A DNA stretch of 64,000 nucleotides, taken from Stappia sp. BW2 (lineage in GTDB: Bacteria; Pseudomonadota; Alphaproteobacteria; Rhizobiales; Stappiaceae). The position numbers and the translations under genes were made by a program. Below, piece by piece: positions 8,238 through 17,471 of the stretch; the stretch's first letter is position 1; each line of letters starts with the position of its first letter. Under the pieces are notes generated by a model. It was given only the letters and a program-made list of their open reading frames with translations. It did no database searches and was not told the origin of the DNA. Where the stretch lies: contig NZ_VIRG01000052.1 of NCBI RefSeq assembly GCF_008107695.1, forward strand, positions 88,840 to 152,839, read 5' to 3'.

Positions 8238-8943
8238 CAACGTTCAGAACGGTGCCGTGAATGTATTTGGCAGCCGGTGAGGCGAGAAAGACTGCTGCCT
8301 CGCCGATGTCGCTGGCTTCGCCCCAGCGGCCGGCCGGAATGCGTTCCAGGATCTGGCGGCTGCGCTCGGGATCGTTGCGTAGCGCTTCGGTATTGTTGGT
8401 GGCGATATAGCCGGGGGCAATCGCGTTGACGTTGATGCCCTTTGCAGCCCATTCGTTTGCAAGCAGCCTTGTGAGGCCGGCGACACCATGTTTGGCGGCA
8501 GTGTAGGACGCCACCTTGATGCCGCCCTGGAATGACAGCAGCGAGGCGATGTTGACGACCGCGCCCGTGCGGCCAGCGTTCAACACCGCGTTGCCGAAGG
8601 CCTGACAGGAGAAGAACACCGCCTTCAGGTTCACGTCCATGACGTCGTCCCAGTCGGCCTCGCTGAAGCTGACCGCGTTCTCGCGGCGGATGATGCCTGC
8701 GTTATTGACCAGGATGTCGATCTGTTCCGCTTCGAACAACGGCGTTGCGGCCATCGGGTCGGACAGGTCGAGCGGCACGTGGCGGCCCTTTGCGATCCGG
8801 GCCAGGGTTTCGTCACAGTCGCGACGGGCGGCGCACAGAACTTCGGCGCCCGCATTGCTCATGGCTATGGCGATGGCCTGACCGATGCCGGTGTTGGCAC
8901 CCGTTACCAGCGCGCGTTTGCCCTCAAGAGAAAAGGGGGTCAT
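8215..8943 (-). CDS. kduD: 2-deoxy-D-gluconate 3-dehydrogenase / DKII dehydrogenase (SDR)
   Basis: A 242-residue short-chain dehydrogenase with TGANTGIG cofactor loop, NNAG, and the catalytic YTAAKH (YxxxK) motif. KduD reduces 3-deoxy-D-glycero-2,5-hexodiulosonate to 2-keto-3-deoxygluconate using NADH. The ATG at 8943 overlaps the kduI stop as ATGA, which decides the start; an open frame extends upstream but lies inside kduI. The neighbouring kduI and kdgF support this function over other gluconate dehydrogenases. Confidence 0.88.
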   Translation of the reverse strand: MTPFSLEGKRALVTGANTGIGQAIAIAMSNAGAEVLCAARRDCDETLARIAKGRHVPLDLSDPMAATPLFEAEQIDILVNNAGIIRRENAVSFSEADWDDVMDVNLKAVFFSCQAFGNAVLNAGRTGAVVNIASLLSFQGGIKVASYTAAKHGVAGLTRLLANEWAAKGINVNAIAPGYIATNNTEALRNDPERSRQILERIPAGRWGEASDIGEAAVFLASPAAKYIHGTVLNVDGGWLAR

Positions 8944-9764
8944 CTGAGGTCTCCCATTGCAACCATGTCCATGTCTGTGAAGTCGACATTGTCGCCGGCC
9001 ATGGCCCAGCAGAAGGTGTAGGCACCTGTGCCGGCGCCGCAATGGATGGACCACGGCGGGGAGACCACTGCGTCCTCGTTGGCCATCACGAGGTGCCGGG
9101 TCTCGTCCGGCTTGCCCATGAAGTGGAACACACGCTGGTCCGGACCAAGTTCGAAATAGAGGTAGGCTTCCATGCGGCGGTCATGGACATGGGCCGGCAT
9201 GGTGTTCCAGACCGAACCAGGCGCAAACTGGGTGTAGCCCATCAGCAACTGGCAGCTTTCGGCGACTTCCGGATGCAGAAACTGCAGGATGACGCGTTCA
9301 TTGGAAGTTTCCGCCGAGCCGAGTTCCACCCGGCGGGCGTCCTGGACAGTGATCAGCCGGTTGGGGCACGTGCGGTGCGCGGGGGCGGACAGGATGTAGA
9401 AACGGCCCGACCCGGAAAAGGTGACGGGTCCCGCGCCCATGCCGATGTAAAGCACATCGCCCTTGCCGACCTCGTAGGTTTCGCCCCCCGCCTTCACGGT
9501 GCCCGCTTCGCCAATATTGAGAATGCCGAGCTCGCGGCGGTCAAGAAGGGACGGGGTGCCGGCTTCCTTGACCTCGTCCAGCACAAGTTCGCCGGAACCT
9601 GGCACGGCGCCGCCCAGGATCAGCCGGTCATAGTGGGTGTAGATCAGGTTGATCCTGCCATCCTCAAAAAGGCCCGAGGCGTGGAAGTGTTTGCGCAGAC
9701 CTGCGGTGTCGAGGGTCTTGGCGGTGTCCGGGTCGATGGCGTAGCGGGTTTCAACGGTCAGCAT
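8940..9764 (-). CDS. kduI: 5-dehydro-4-deoxy-D-glucuronate isomerase
   Basis: A 274-residue cupin-type isomerase, close to the usual length of about 278. It converts 5-keto-4-deoxyuronate (DKI) to the diketo acid DKII, a step in degrading unsaturated uronates released by polysaccharide lyases. The metal-binding cluster MPAHVHDRRMEAYLYF (two His and a Glu) and a later His in PPWSIHCG are visible. The ATG at 9764 has AAGGA upstream; longer in-frame N-termini lack one. It lies between kdgF and kduD in the operon. Confidence 0.93.
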   Translation of the reverse strand: MLTVETRYAIDPDTAKTLDTAGLRKHFHASGLFEDGRINLIYTHYDRLILGGAVPGSGELVLDEVKEAGTPSLLDRRELGILNIGEAGTVKAGGETYEVGKGDVLYIGMGAGPVTFSGSGRFYILSAPAHRTCPNRLITVQDARRVELGSAETSNERVILQFLHPEVAESCQLLMGYTQFAPGSVWNTMPAHVHDRRMEAYLYFELGPDQRVFHFMGKPDETRHLVMANEDAVVSPPWSIHCGAGTGAYTFCWAMAGDNVDFTDMDMVAMGDLR

Positions 9765-9790
9765 GGCAAAATCCTTGGAGAAGGCTGTCT

Positions 9791-10108
9791 TTAAAGAAAG
9801 TCGTCGCGGCGGGGCGTGAAGGTGTCGATCAGCCGTCCCGGTTCCAGGCAGAGGCACCCGTGCAACGCATTGGAGGGGATGACGAAACTGTCGCCGGAGC
9901 TGACGTCGAAGGCTTCGCCGTCAATCGTGAAACGGAATCGACCGCTTTCGACATAGGTCGACTGGACGTGCGGATGGTTGTGCAGCTTGCCTTCCGCGCC
10001 CTCTTCAAGAAAACGGAAGGCGACGACCATCAGATCCGGACTGTCGGACAGGACCTGCCGGCGGACACCTGGATCGGCGGTCACTTCGGGAAAGGATTTC
10101 ACGAACAT
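9791..10108 (-). CDS. kdgF: KdgF-like cupin, unsaturated uronate processing
   Basis: A 105-residue single-domain cupin with the metal ligands of the family: HNHPHVQSTYVESG and a later His in ALHGCL. KdgF turns unsaturated galacturonate or glucuronate into DKI, feeding KduI. Size and placement directly upstream of kduI agree with this. It lies 26 bases before kduI and 10 bases after the TRAP large permease. The family call rests on size, motif and context, because small cupins are hard to separate by sequence alone. Confidence 0.82.
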   Translation of the reverse strand: MFVKSFPEVTADPGVRRQVLSDSPDLMVVAFRFLEEGAEGKLHNHPHVQSTYVESGRFRFTIDGEAFDVSSGDSFVIPSNALHGCLCLEPGRLIDTFTPRRDDFL

Positions 10109-10118
10109 TGAATGGGCC

Positions 10119-11399
10119 TCAATGGAACAGGGATGGCAGCCACAGCGACAGGGACGGGATGTAGGTCACCAGGAGCAATGTGAAGACAGCGGCACCATAG
10201 AAGGGCCAGATCGTCCTGATCGCATCCCAGACCGATATCCGGCCGACGGCGCAGCCGACAAAGAGCACGGTGCCCACCGGCGGCGTGCACAGGCCGATGC
10301 CGAGGTTGAGCACCAGGATGACGCCGAAATGAACCGGGTCGACGCCGAAGGCAGTGGCGACCGGCAGGAAGATGGGCGTCGTGATGACGATGAGTGGCGA
10401 CATGTCCATGAAGGTGCCGAGGAACAGCAGAACGATGTTGATCATCAAGAGGATGATCAGCGGGTTCTCGGAGATCCCCTTCATGAACGCCACCAGTTGA
10501 GCGGGGATATGCAGGAAGGCCAGCAGCCAGCCGAAGGAGGCCGCGCAGCCGATGACGAGCAGCACCATGGCGGTGGTGCGCACGGCGGCCTTGGTGGCGG
10601 CGACGAATTCCGGCCAGTGCATTGTGCGGTAGGCAAGCGTGGTCACCAGTAGGGCATAGACGGCAGCGATGCAGGAGCTTTCCGACGCGGTGAAGACGCC
10701 CGAGCGCACGCCGCCGAAGATGATGCCGATCAGGAGAAGTCCCGGAATGGCGTTGATGAACAGGGCGCCGAGGGCTGACCAGCCGGGAAAGCGTTCCGTC
10801 GGATAGCCGGCGCGGCGTGCGACGAACCAGGCGGTGACCATCAGCGACACGGCGAGCATCAGGCCGGGCAGGATACCCGCGGTGAAGAGATCGGCGATGG
10901 AAAGACGCCCGCCGGCGGAGATCGAATAGATGATCATGTTGTGCGAGGGCGGCAACATCAGCGCGATGATCGAGGAGACGACGGTAACGTTGACGCCGTA
11001 TTCCACCGAATAGCCCTTTTCCTTCATTTGCGGGATCATCAGGCCGCCGATGGCGGTCGCATCCGCAGCGGCGGAGCCGGAGATGCCGCCGAAGAGCACG
11101 GAGGCGGCGATGTTCACCTGGCCGAGGCCGCCGCGCATATGCCCGACAACCGCCCCGGCAAGCGCCACCAGCCTTCGGGCGATGTCGCCGCGCACCATCA
11201 GTTCGCCGGCAAAGATGAAGAAGGGGATCGCCATCAGCGCGAAGACGGAGACGCCGGAGTTGAGGCGCTGGAAGACGACGACGGGCGGCAGGTCCATGTA
11301 GAGCACTGTGGCCAGCGAGGCCGCGCCCAGGCAGAAGGCGACCGGGGTGCCGATCAGCAGCAGTATCGTGAATGTGCCGAAGAGGATAAAGGGTTCCAT
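10119..11399 (-). CDS. dctM: TRAP transporter large permease (DctM)
   Basis: A 426-residue protein with about 12 membrane helices, standard for TRAP large permeases, which drive sodium-coupled uptake of organic acids. Typical segments include SGSAAADATAIGGLMIP and LNLGIGLCTPPVGTVLFVGC near the C-terminus. The stop of the DctQ gene at 11401 almost touches its start. In this operon the likely cargo is a hexuronate or unsaturated uronate; the sequence does not show which. Confidence 0.92.
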   Translation of the reverse strand: MEPFILFGTFTILLLIGTPVAFCLGAASLATVLYMDLPPVVVFQRLNSGVSVFALMAIPFFIFAGELMVRGDIARRLVALAGAVVGHMRGGLGQVNIAASVLFGGISGSAAADATAIGGLMIPQMKEKGYSVEYGVNVTVVSSIIALMLPPSHNMIIYSISAGGRLSIADLFTAGILPGLMLAVSLMVTAWFVARRAGYPTERFPGWSALGALFINAIPGLLLIGIIFGGVRSGVFTASESSCIAAVYALLVTTLAYRTMHWPEFVAATKAAVRTTAMVLLVIGCAASFGWLLAFLHIPAQLVAFMKGISENPLIILLMINIVLLFLGTFMDMSPLIVITTPIFLPVATAFGVDPVHFGVILVLNLGIGLCTPPVGTVLFVGCAVGRISVWDAIRTIWPFYGAAVFTLLLVTYIPSLSLWLPSLFH

Positions 11400-11400
11400 A

Positions 11401-11928
11401 TCATGCAGCCTCTTCGATAGGGTCTTCGCCGAAGCGTGCGGTCGGCAGACCGGCCGCGCGGCGCATCAGGCGTTCGATGGAAAAGAGAAAGACCAGGCAG
11501 CCGCCACCGACCAGTGGCAGGAAGTCGACCGCGCCGGAAACCCCGAGTGACGGCAGTTTCACATCCCAGGCTGAGAGCGCCAGTTCCGCGCCGTACCAGG
11601 CCATGCCTGCGCCAAAGGCGGCGACCACGGCATCGGAGATGCTGTAAAGCACCAGCTTGGCCCCCTGCGGCAGGAAGTAGAGCAGGACGTCGAAACTGAG
11701 GTGATAGCCTTCACGGATGCCGACTGCAGCCCCCAGGAAGATGAACCAGCCCATCAGGATGACGGACGCCGGTTCCGACCAGACGAGGCTGTCGTTCATC
11801 ACGTAGCGCATGAACACCTGGGCGGTGATGAAAACTGTCATGAGAATGAGGCCGCCTCCGGCAAGCCAGAGAGCTGCCGTGGAGACAAGGCGCAACATCT
11901 GCGCGGCGAACTTGAGATGAGGCTGCAC
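11401..11928 (-). CDS. dctQ: TRAP transporter small permease (DctQ)
   Basis: A small four-helix membrane protein of about 175 residues that pairs with DctM. Helices are visible around LVSTAALWLAGGGLILM and SEPASVILMGWFIFLGAA, and the conserved W-S-E region is present. A GTG at 11928 with AGGAT six bases upstream is preferred; an in-frame ATG at 12027 would add 33 polar residues not seen in the family, and an ATG at 11898 would shorten it. It lies between dctP and dctM. Confidence 0.83.
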   Translation of the reverse strand: MQPHLKFAAQMLRLVSTAALWLAGGGLILMTVFITAQVFMRYVMNDSLVWSEPASVILMGWFIFLGAAVGIREGYHLSFDVLLYFLPQGAKLVLYSISDAVVAAFGAGMAWYGAELALSAWDVKLPSLGVSGAVDFLPLVGGGCLVFLFSIERLMRRAAGLPTARFGEDPIEEAA

Positions 11929-12051
11929 GTCGAGATCCTGAAGCGGGGAGCCGGGGCAAGGCGGATCCTGAAAAACGGCCCGCAGCCGACCGGACCGTTC
12001 CGCGGTCGATGAACCGCGAAACAGCACTTCCGGCAGCGGGTTTTGTGAAGA

Positions 12052-13032
12052 TCAGTCGGTTGCGCGAATGCGGGCGACAAGATCCTTCAGCTTTTCGGAG
12101 GTCACGTGCTTTTCGTAGACGCTGTCCATGGCTGCCATGAACGGCTCCTTGTCGATTTCGGTGACGACTTCGACACCGGAAGCGCGGACTTTTTCTTCAG
12201 ACGCCTTTTCGCGGGCCTGCCACTGTTCGCGCATGAAGGGCACGGAGTCCTTTGCAGCCTGGCGGACGGCCGCCTGGTCTTCCGGAGACAGCTTGTCCCA
12301 GGACTTCTTCGACATGACCAGCACTTCCGGCACGATCAGGTGTTCGTCGAGGGTGTAATACCCTGCGACTTCGAAGTGACCGGAAGACTCATAGGACGGC
12401 CAGTTGTTTTCCGCCCCGTCGATGACGCCGGTCTGGATGGACGAATAGACTTCGCCATAGGGCATCGGGGTCGCGTTGGCGCCGAGCGCCGACATCATGT
12501 CGACGAAGATATCGGACTGCATGACGCGAACCTTCATGCCCTGAAGGTCTTCAATCGATTTAATCGGTTTGACTTTATTGTAGAAGCTGCGCGAGCCTCC
12601 GTCATAAAAGGCAAGGCCGACATAGCCGTGCGGTTCGAATGCCGCCAGGATCTCTTCGCCGATCGGGCCGTCCATCACGGTGTGCATGTGATCCACGCCC
12701 TTGAAGACGTAGGGCAACGAGACGACCTTGGTCTCCTCCACAAGGTTGTTGAACGGGCCCATGGACACGCGGTTCAGGTCGATGACGCCGAACTTGGTCT
12801 GTTCGATGGTGTCCTTTTCCTCGCCCAGCTGGGCGGAGTGGAACACTTCAACGCAGATGCGGCCGTCCGTGCGCTCTTCGAGCAACTTGCCCATCTGCTT
12901 GACGGCCTCCACCGTCGGATAGCCGTCCGGATGAGTGTCGGACGACTTCAGGGTCACTTCGCATGCGAGCGATGCGGTCGTGAGGGCAGCTGTCGCCAAC
13001 AGCGATGCCGCAAGGGTCTTCAATACTTTCAT
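12052..13032 (-). CDS. dctP: TRAP transporter periplasmic substrate-binding protein (DctP)
   Basis: A 326-residue secreted protein with a classical signal peptide (about residues 1-23, ending SLAC). DctP-family features include the substrate-pairing arginine region [16 protein letters not shown] and [21 protein letters not shown]. It binds a carboxylate sugar acid and hands it to DctQ/DctM. It lies 23 bases after uxaC. The binding pocket is most likely tuned to a uronate given the operon. Confidence 0.92.
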   Translation of the reverse strand: MKVLKTLAASLLATAALTTASLACEVTLKSSDTHPDGYPTVEAVKQMGKLLEERTDGRICVEVFHSAQLGEEKDTIEQTKFGVIDLNRVSMGPFNNLVEETKVVSLPYVFKGVDHMHTVMDGPIGEEILAAFEPHGYVGLAFYDGGSRSFYNKVKPIKSIEDLQGMKVRVMQSDIFVDMMSALGANATPMPYGEVYSSIQTGVIDGAENNWPSYESSGHFEVAGYYTLDEHLIVPEVLVMSKKSWDKLSPEDQAAVRQAAKDSVPFMREQWQAREKASEEKVRASGVEVVTEIDKEPFMAAMDSVYEKHVTSEKLKDLVARIRATD

Positions 13033-13055
13033 ACTCTCCTCCCGAAATTGGCTCG

Positions 13056-14498
13056 TCAGAGCCGGTAGGCCTGCTTGGCAAGCCTGTAAGTGAGGTCGTG
13101 AGCGACCTCATATGCCTCGTCCTCGTCCAGCCTCCCGGATGTCACGAGTGAAGCGAGGTAAGCGCAATCAACCCGGCGGGCCACGTCGTGGCGGGCGGGG
13201 ATCGAGCAGAACGCGCGGGTGTCGTCGTTGAAGCCGACTGTGTTGTAAAAACCCGCGGTTTCCGTGGTCAGTTCCCGGAAGCGGCGCATGCCCTCCGGAC
13301 TGTCGTAGAACCACCAGGCCGGACCAAGCTTGAGCGTCGGGTAGACACCGGCGAGTGGCGCCAGTTCCCGTGCAAGGGCGGTCTCGTCCAGGGTGAAGAG
13401 AATGATCGACAGGTTCTTTTCCAGGCCGACCGCGTCCAGCAGCGGCTTGAGCGCCTTGACGTAGCCGGTCTGGGTCGGGATATCGAACCCCTTGTCCCGG
13501 CCGTGGGCCGCCATGATGCCGGCCGAATGGTTGCGGTAGCTGCCTGGGTGGATCTGCAGGACCAGCCCGTCTTCCAGGCTCATGCGGGCCATTTCCGTCA
13601 GCATGTGCCCCCGAAAGGCGTCGGCTTCCTCCGGTGAGCAACCGCCCTTGAGGGCCTTCTGGAACAGAGCCTGGGCTTCCGAAGGCGAAAGGTTTTCGGT
13701 TCGGGCGGTGGCGTGGCCGTGATCGGACGACGTCGCGCCAAAGGATTTGAAGTAGGCGCGGCGTTCTCGGTGAGCGTTGAGATAGCCCTGCCAGGTGGTG
13801 GCGTCCTCACCGGCGATTTCGCCGAATTTTTCGATGTTGGTGGCAAAGCCCTCGAATTCCGGGTCGACGACCGGATCGGGGCGATAGGCCGTGACGACGC
13901 GGCCATTCCAGCCGCTGTCGTGGATCTGGCGGTGCCATTTCAGGTCATCGAGCGGCGATTCCGTGGTCGCGATCACCTCGATATTGAACCGCTCGAAAAG
14001 CGCACGAGGGCGGAATTCCGGACGGGTCAGGCAATCGGCGATGTGGTCATAGGCTTCATCCGCAGTGTCGGCGGAGATCCGTTTTGTCCAGCCGAACACT
14101 TCCTGGAAGGAATGCTCCAGCCACATGCGAGAGGGCGTCGCGCGGAAAAGGTGGAAATTCTCGGCGAAGATCCTCCAGATCTTGCGGCTGTCGGTTTCGC
14201 TCAGACCGCCGTCGATGCGCGGTACACCCAGGTCGCTCAAGTCGATCCCCTGCGAGAACAACATGCGGAAAACGTAATGGTCAGGAACGATGAACAGTTG
14301 TGCCGGGTCGGGGAAAGCCTCGTTTTCAGCGTACCAGCGCGGATCCGTGTGGCCATGCGGGCTGACGATCGGCAGGTCCTTGACGGTGGCGTAAAGCTCT
14401 GCGGCGATCTTGCGCGAGGCTGCATCGGCGGGAAACAGGCGGTGCGGGTCCAGGCCCTGTCCCGAGATATCCGGTGCATCCGCTCTTTCCAGTGACAT
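13056..14498 (-). CDS. uxaC: Glucuronate isomerase (uronate isomerase)
   Basis: A 480-residue amidohydrolase-superfamily enzyme, normal length for UxaC. The metal motif [11 protein letters not shown] near residue 46 and the C-terminal [18 protein letters not shown] are family hallmarks. It isomerises D-glucuronate to D-fructuronate or D-galacturonate to D-tagaturonate. Start ATG at 14498 follows GGGAGAAAC. First gene of the leftward uronate operon, divergent from a GntR-type regulator across an 88-base promoter region. Confidence 0.94.
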   Translation of the reverse strand: MSLERADAPDISGQGLDPHRLFPADAASRKIAAELYATVKDLPIVSPHGHTDPRWYAENEAFPDPAQLFIVPDHYVFRMLFSQGIDLSDLGVPRIDGGLSETDSRKIWRIFAENFHLFRATPSRMWLEHSFQEVFGWTKRISADTADEAYDHIADCLTRPEFRPRALFERFNIEVIATTESPLDDLKWHRQIHDSGWNGRVVTAYRPDPVVDPEFEGFATNIEKFGEIAGEDATTWQGYLNAHRERRAYFKSFGATSSDHGHATARTENLSPSEAQALFQKALKGGCSPEEADAFRGHMLTEMARMSLEDGLVLQIHPGSYRNHSAGIMAAHGRDKGFDIPTQTGYVKALKPLLDAVGLEKNLSIILFTLDETALARELAPLAGVYPTLKLGPAWWFYDSPEGMRRFRELTTETAGFYNTVGFNDDTRAFCSIPARHDVARRVDCAYLASLVTSGRLDEDEAYEVAHDLTYRLAKQAYRL

Positions 14499-14539
14499 TC
14501 GTTTCTCCCAGGGCTGCCTTCAGACAGGCTAATGTTGCG

Positions 14540-14569
14540 ACTAGTAAACTGATATGCTAGTTGATTAGT
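14540..14569. promoter_or_regulatory. Imperfect palindrome, likely GntR operator of the uronate operon
   Basis: A 30-base imperfect palindrome sits in the middle of the 88-base gap between uxaC and the divergent GntR gene. The symmetric positions are ACTA...TAGT at the outer ends and AACT...AGTT inside, with mismatches between. A dimeric FadR/FCD-type regulator would fit. The region also contains the promoters of both genes, so binding could repress the operon and autoregulate. Confidence 0.55.
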
Positions 14570-14586
14570 CGAGTCAACGGAGACGA

Positions 14587-15285
14587 ATGCCGATGTCAGA
14601 AAGCAGCGCCCTGAAGGTGCTTGAGCCCATCAAGATTCCGAGCGTCGCAGATACGGTGTTCGAAGAATTGCACCAGCAGATCCTGTCACTGGATCTGGCG
14701 CCGGGAACGCGCATGTCGGAAGCGGAAGTGGCCAAAGCCTTCGGCGTGTCCCGCCAGCCGGTCCGCGATGCGTTCTACCGTCTGTCGCAGCTCGGCTTTC
14801 TGCTTATCCGCCCGCAACGGGCAACGGTCATCTCCAAGATCTCGGAAGCCGCGGTGCTGAAGGCGAAATTCGTGCGCACAGCGCTGGAGGTCGCCTGCAT
14901 GCGGGCGGCCATCGAGGTGATCACAGACGAACAGATCGACGATCTGGAAGAGCTTCTCGCGCAGCAGCAGGTGGCGGTGGATGCCAATGAACGCCAGCTG
15001 TTTCATTCGCTCGACGACATCTTTCACCGCCGGATCTGCGAAATCTCCGGTCACGACTACGTCTGGGCGCTGATCCGCGAACAGAAAGCGCATATGGACC
15101 GGGTCCGGTTCCTGTCTCTGGCCTCCGGGGCTCAGGCCGCGCTCGATGACCATTACCGCATCGTTTCGGCCATGCGCCTGCGGGACGGCCAACTGACCGA
15201 AGCCATTCTGACTGAACACCTGGGCCGCATTGCCACCATCCTCGGCCGCATCCGCGCCGAGAACCAGGATCATTTCGAGGAATAA
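14587..15285 (+). CDS. GntR-family regulator with FCD effector domain (uronate operon)
   Basis: A 232-residue FadR-subfamily regulator. The N-terminal winged helix has the signature APGTRMSEAEVAKAFGVSRQPVRDAFYRL (residues about 38-66, shown here in part by key residues R-M-S-E and VSRQPVRDA). The C-terminal all-helical FCD domain has the metal/effector residues in DDIFHRRICEISGH and a late DDHYRIVSAM. ExuR/UxuR-like FCD proteins bind hexuronates. Divergence from uxaC makes the uronate operon the probable target. Two in-frame ATGs (14587 and 14593) are possible starts. Confidence 0.85.
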   Translation: MPMSESSALKVLEPIKIPSVADTVFEELHQQILSLDLAPGTRMSEAEVAKAFGVSRQPVRDAFYRLSQLGFLLIRPQRATVISKISEAAVLKAKFVRTALEVACMRAAIEVITDEQIDDLEELLAQQQVAVDANERQLFHSLDDIFHRRICEISGHDYVWALIREQKAHMDRVRFLSLASGAQAALDDHYRIVSAMRLRDGQLTEAILTEHLGRIATILGRIRAENQDHFEE

Positions 15286-15602
15286 GCATTCCAAAGCGGT
15301 TCCCGGGCAATGGACGGGTCCTGTCGAAGCCGTCGTTACCCGCCCTCTGATAGCCCGGGTGCCATGCGCAATGCCGGTGCCGGTGATCAGTATCGCTCTG
15401 ATTGGCTGCCGCAACAGGCCGCGTGCCTGAGGTCTTCTGTGACCTTACGGCAGAAAAGCCCCAGTTTTAATCAACCGTTTACCATAATTGTGTTGCTTTC
15501 GGTTTCGGATCGCGTGATGTGTCTTTAAAATTTTCTGATCCGGTCAGAACCGTATTATTGCAAGTGCTGACGGTTCGAATATGCCGCTGAAAGGACGCGA
15601 AT
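15286..15602. other. Intergenic region upstream of the L,D-transpeptidase gene
   Basis: About 317 bases without a convincing gene. The last 100 bases are less GC-rich and should hold the promoter of the lipoprotein gene; no clear operator or terminator hairpin was found. Short open frames here have no ribosome site or recognisable sequence. Confidence 0.6.
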
Positions 15603-16265
15603 ATGGCTTCCAAGATGAGCCGACGCACGTTTGTTGCTGCAATACCCCTGCTGTTGGCCGCCTGCCAAAGCCAGCAAAGTTCAACTGTGCAGGCGGGATT
15701 GAACCCGCTGGCCGATGGCACGCCGGACTATGCGACGGCCTATGCCGCCAGAACAGACGGCGGGTTTGCAATCCCTGCCATCCAGTACCAGAAATTCGAC
15801 CCCAAATTTCTGCGTCAGGTGGTGTTCTATCCCAGCAAGTATCCCTCCGGCACAATCGTCGTTGATCCGAAGAACAAATTTCTCTACCTGATCCAGCCAG
15901 GCGGCCGAGCCATCCGGTATGGCATTGGTGTAGGTCGAGCCGGTTTTGCGTGGAACGGCGAAGCGGAAATCCGCTTCAAGCGCGAGTGGCCGAAATGGTT
16001 CCCGCCGGAAGAGATGATCGAGCGCGATCCGAAGCTGGCGAAATATCGCGACGGGCAGGATGGCGGTCCTCGTAATCCGATCGGCGCGCGCGGGCTGTAT
16101 CTGTGGCAGAACAACAAGGACACGCTCTACCGCATCCACAGCACCAACCACCCCTCCAGTATCGGCACCAACGCCTCCAGCGGCTGCATCCGCATGTGGC
16201 ATCAGGACATCATCGACCTGTATAACCGCGTCAATGTCGGCACCAAGGTGGTCGTGCTGGGCTAA
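15603..16265 (+). CDS. L,D-transpeptidase lipoprotein (YkuD domain)
   Basis: A 220-residue protein with RR near the N-terminus followed by a lipobox LLAAC (Cys21), so it is probably a lipid-anchored envelope protein. The YkuD catalytic motif is complete: HSTNHPSSIG followed by SSGCIRM with the nucleophile Cys. These enzymes make 3-3 peptidoglycan cross-links or attach outer-membrane proteins to peptidoglycan. Several paralogues per genome are normal in this bacterial group. It is a single-gene unit ended by a strong hairpin. Confidence 0.92.
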   Translation: MASKMSRRTFVAAIPLLLAACQSQQSSTVQAGLNPLADGTPDYATAYAARTDGGFAIPAIQYQKFDPKFLRQVVFYPSKYPSGTIVVDPKNKFLYLIQPGGRAIRYGIGVGRAGFAWNGEAEIRFKREWPKWFPPEEMIERDPKLAKYRDGQDGGPRNPIGARGLYLWQNNKDTLYRIHSTNHPSSIGTNASSGCIRMWHQDIIDLYNRVNVGTKVVVLG

Positions 16266-16299
16266 GTCTATCGCACGAGCCGCTTCGGGCTTCTGTTTG

Positions 16300-16340
16300 A
16301 AGAGCCGCTAGGTCCGTTCAGATGGACCGGCGGCTCTTTT
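16300..16340 (+). terminator. Rho-independent terminator after the L,D-transpeptidase gene
   Basis: An AAGAGCCGC arm pairs with GCGGCTCTT across an inner GGTCC/GGACC stem and ends in a short T run. It lies 35 bases after the stop codon at 16265. Confidence 0.85.
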
Positions 16341-16351
16341 GCGTTCCGGCG

Positions 16352-16394
16352 GCCCATCCTTCGCGACAGCGCTACGCGCTTCCTCAGGATGAGG
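16352..16394 (-). repeat. Dispersed intergenic palindromic repeat, copy A
   Basis: This element reads GCCCATCCTTCGCGAC at one end and CCTCAGGATGAGG at the other. It is the reverse-oriented partner of the copy at 16542-16585. Elements of this CATCCTGAGG...CGAAGGATGGGC type are commonly scattered between genes in Hyphomicrobiales genomes; no transposase is associated. Confidence 0.7.
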
Positions 16395-16541
16395 AGGGGG
16401 ATTGGGAGGTTCTTCGGTGAAGGTGCTCTCGGGGGCGGAAAGTCCGACATGGTGACGTGTCTGACGTGGTGACCGGGATTCTGGCAGGCAGGCGTCTCAG
16501 ATCCGGACGGTCAAGGACAGTTCATATTCCCGCCCCAAAAG

Positions 16542-16585
16542 CCTCATCCTGAGGAGGGTCGTCAGGCCCGTCTCGAAGGATGGGC
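16542..16585 (+). repeat. Dispersed intergenic palindromic repeat, copy B
   Basis: It begins CCTCATCCTGAGGAGG and ends GTCTCGAAGGATGGGC, an inverted copy of the element at 16352-16394 with a diverged centre. The pair encloses about 147 bases of non-coding DNA between the L,D-transpeptidase terminator and the end of the hpa operon, so the transcript could fold into a long stem. Confidence 0.7.
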
Positions 16586-16671
16586 ACCTTGTTCCGATGT
16601 TGCCAGCTTTCCGGCCCCGCCTCGCTTTGCATACGGACGGGACCAGACCGGGAGCCGGCGCCCGCCAGACG

Positions 16672-17460
16672 TTATCCTTCCACCGACCCAAGTAGCTCCT
16701 TCGCCTGCCGGGCTGCGCCTCGGATGGCGGCGGCGTAGAGGGTGACGTCGATAGACGTGGCGACGAAGGTTGCGCCCAGTTCCAGACAGGTGCGGGCGAA
16801 ATCGAGATTGGTGGTCAGGATGCCCGGTGCCTTGCCAGCGGCCTTGATACGCTTCATGGCGTCCAGGATCGCGGCCACGACTTCCGGGTGCATGGGCTCG
16901 CCAAGATGGCCCATATCGGCAGCCAGATCCGACGGGCCGATGAAGACGCCGTCAACGCCTTCGACTGACAGGATGCCGTCAAGTTCTGCCAGCCCGGCGC
17001 GGTTTTCCACTTGAACCAGCAGGCAGATCTCGCCGTCGGCGGTGGTCAGGTAATCGGGGATGGCGGAAAATCGGGACGCGCGGGCGAGGGCTGCCCCAAC
17101 GCCGCGCACGCCAACGGGCGGATAGCGTACGGCGCTGACGAGATCTTCCGCCTGGGCCTTGCTTTCCACCATGGGGACCAGCAGAGTTTGCGCGCCGGCA
17201 TCCAGGAACTGCTTGATCATCCAGGTTTCGCCGATGGGCACCCGGACCACCGGCTTGCTGCCCGAGGCCTCGACCATGGTCAATTGCGCCATCATGGATC
17301 TGAGATCGTTGGGTGCGTGTTCGCAATCGATCAGCAGCCAGTCGAAACCGGCGCTTGCGGTGATCTCTGCCGTGTAGGCATCGGCAAGCCCAACCCAGCA
17401 GCCCATCTGCGGCTGACCGGATTTCATGGTGGCTTTGAAGGCGTTTTGAGGCGCTGGCAT
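16672..17460 (-). CDS. hpaI: 4-hydroxy-2-oxoheptanedioate aldolase (HpaI, class II)
   Basis: A 262-residue TIM-barrel aldolase of the HpcH/HpaI family, the exact usual length when started at the ATG at 17460. Metal and substrate residues are visible: DWLLIDCEHAPND, PMVESKAQAE, VQVENRAGL and FIGPSDLAADMG. It splits 4-hydroxy-2-oxoheptane-1,7-dioate to pyruvate and succinate semialdehyde, ending the homoprotocatechuate pathway. It is the last gene of the leftward operon, 11 bases after hpaH. Confidence 0.93.
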   Translation of the reverse strand: MPAPQNAFKATMKSGQPQMGCWVGLADAYTAEITASAGFDWLLIDCEHAPNDLRSMMAQLTMVEASGSKPVVRVPIGETWMIKQFLDAGAQTLLVPMVESKAQAEDLVSAVRYPPVGVRGVGAALARASRFSAIPDYLTTADGEICLLVQVENRAGLAELDGILSVEGVDGVFIGPSDLAADMGHLGEPMHPEVVAAILDAMKRIKAAGKAPGILTTNLDFARTCLELGATFVATSIDVTLYAAAIRGAARQAKELLGSVEG

Positions 17461-17471
17461 GGTTTTCCCAA

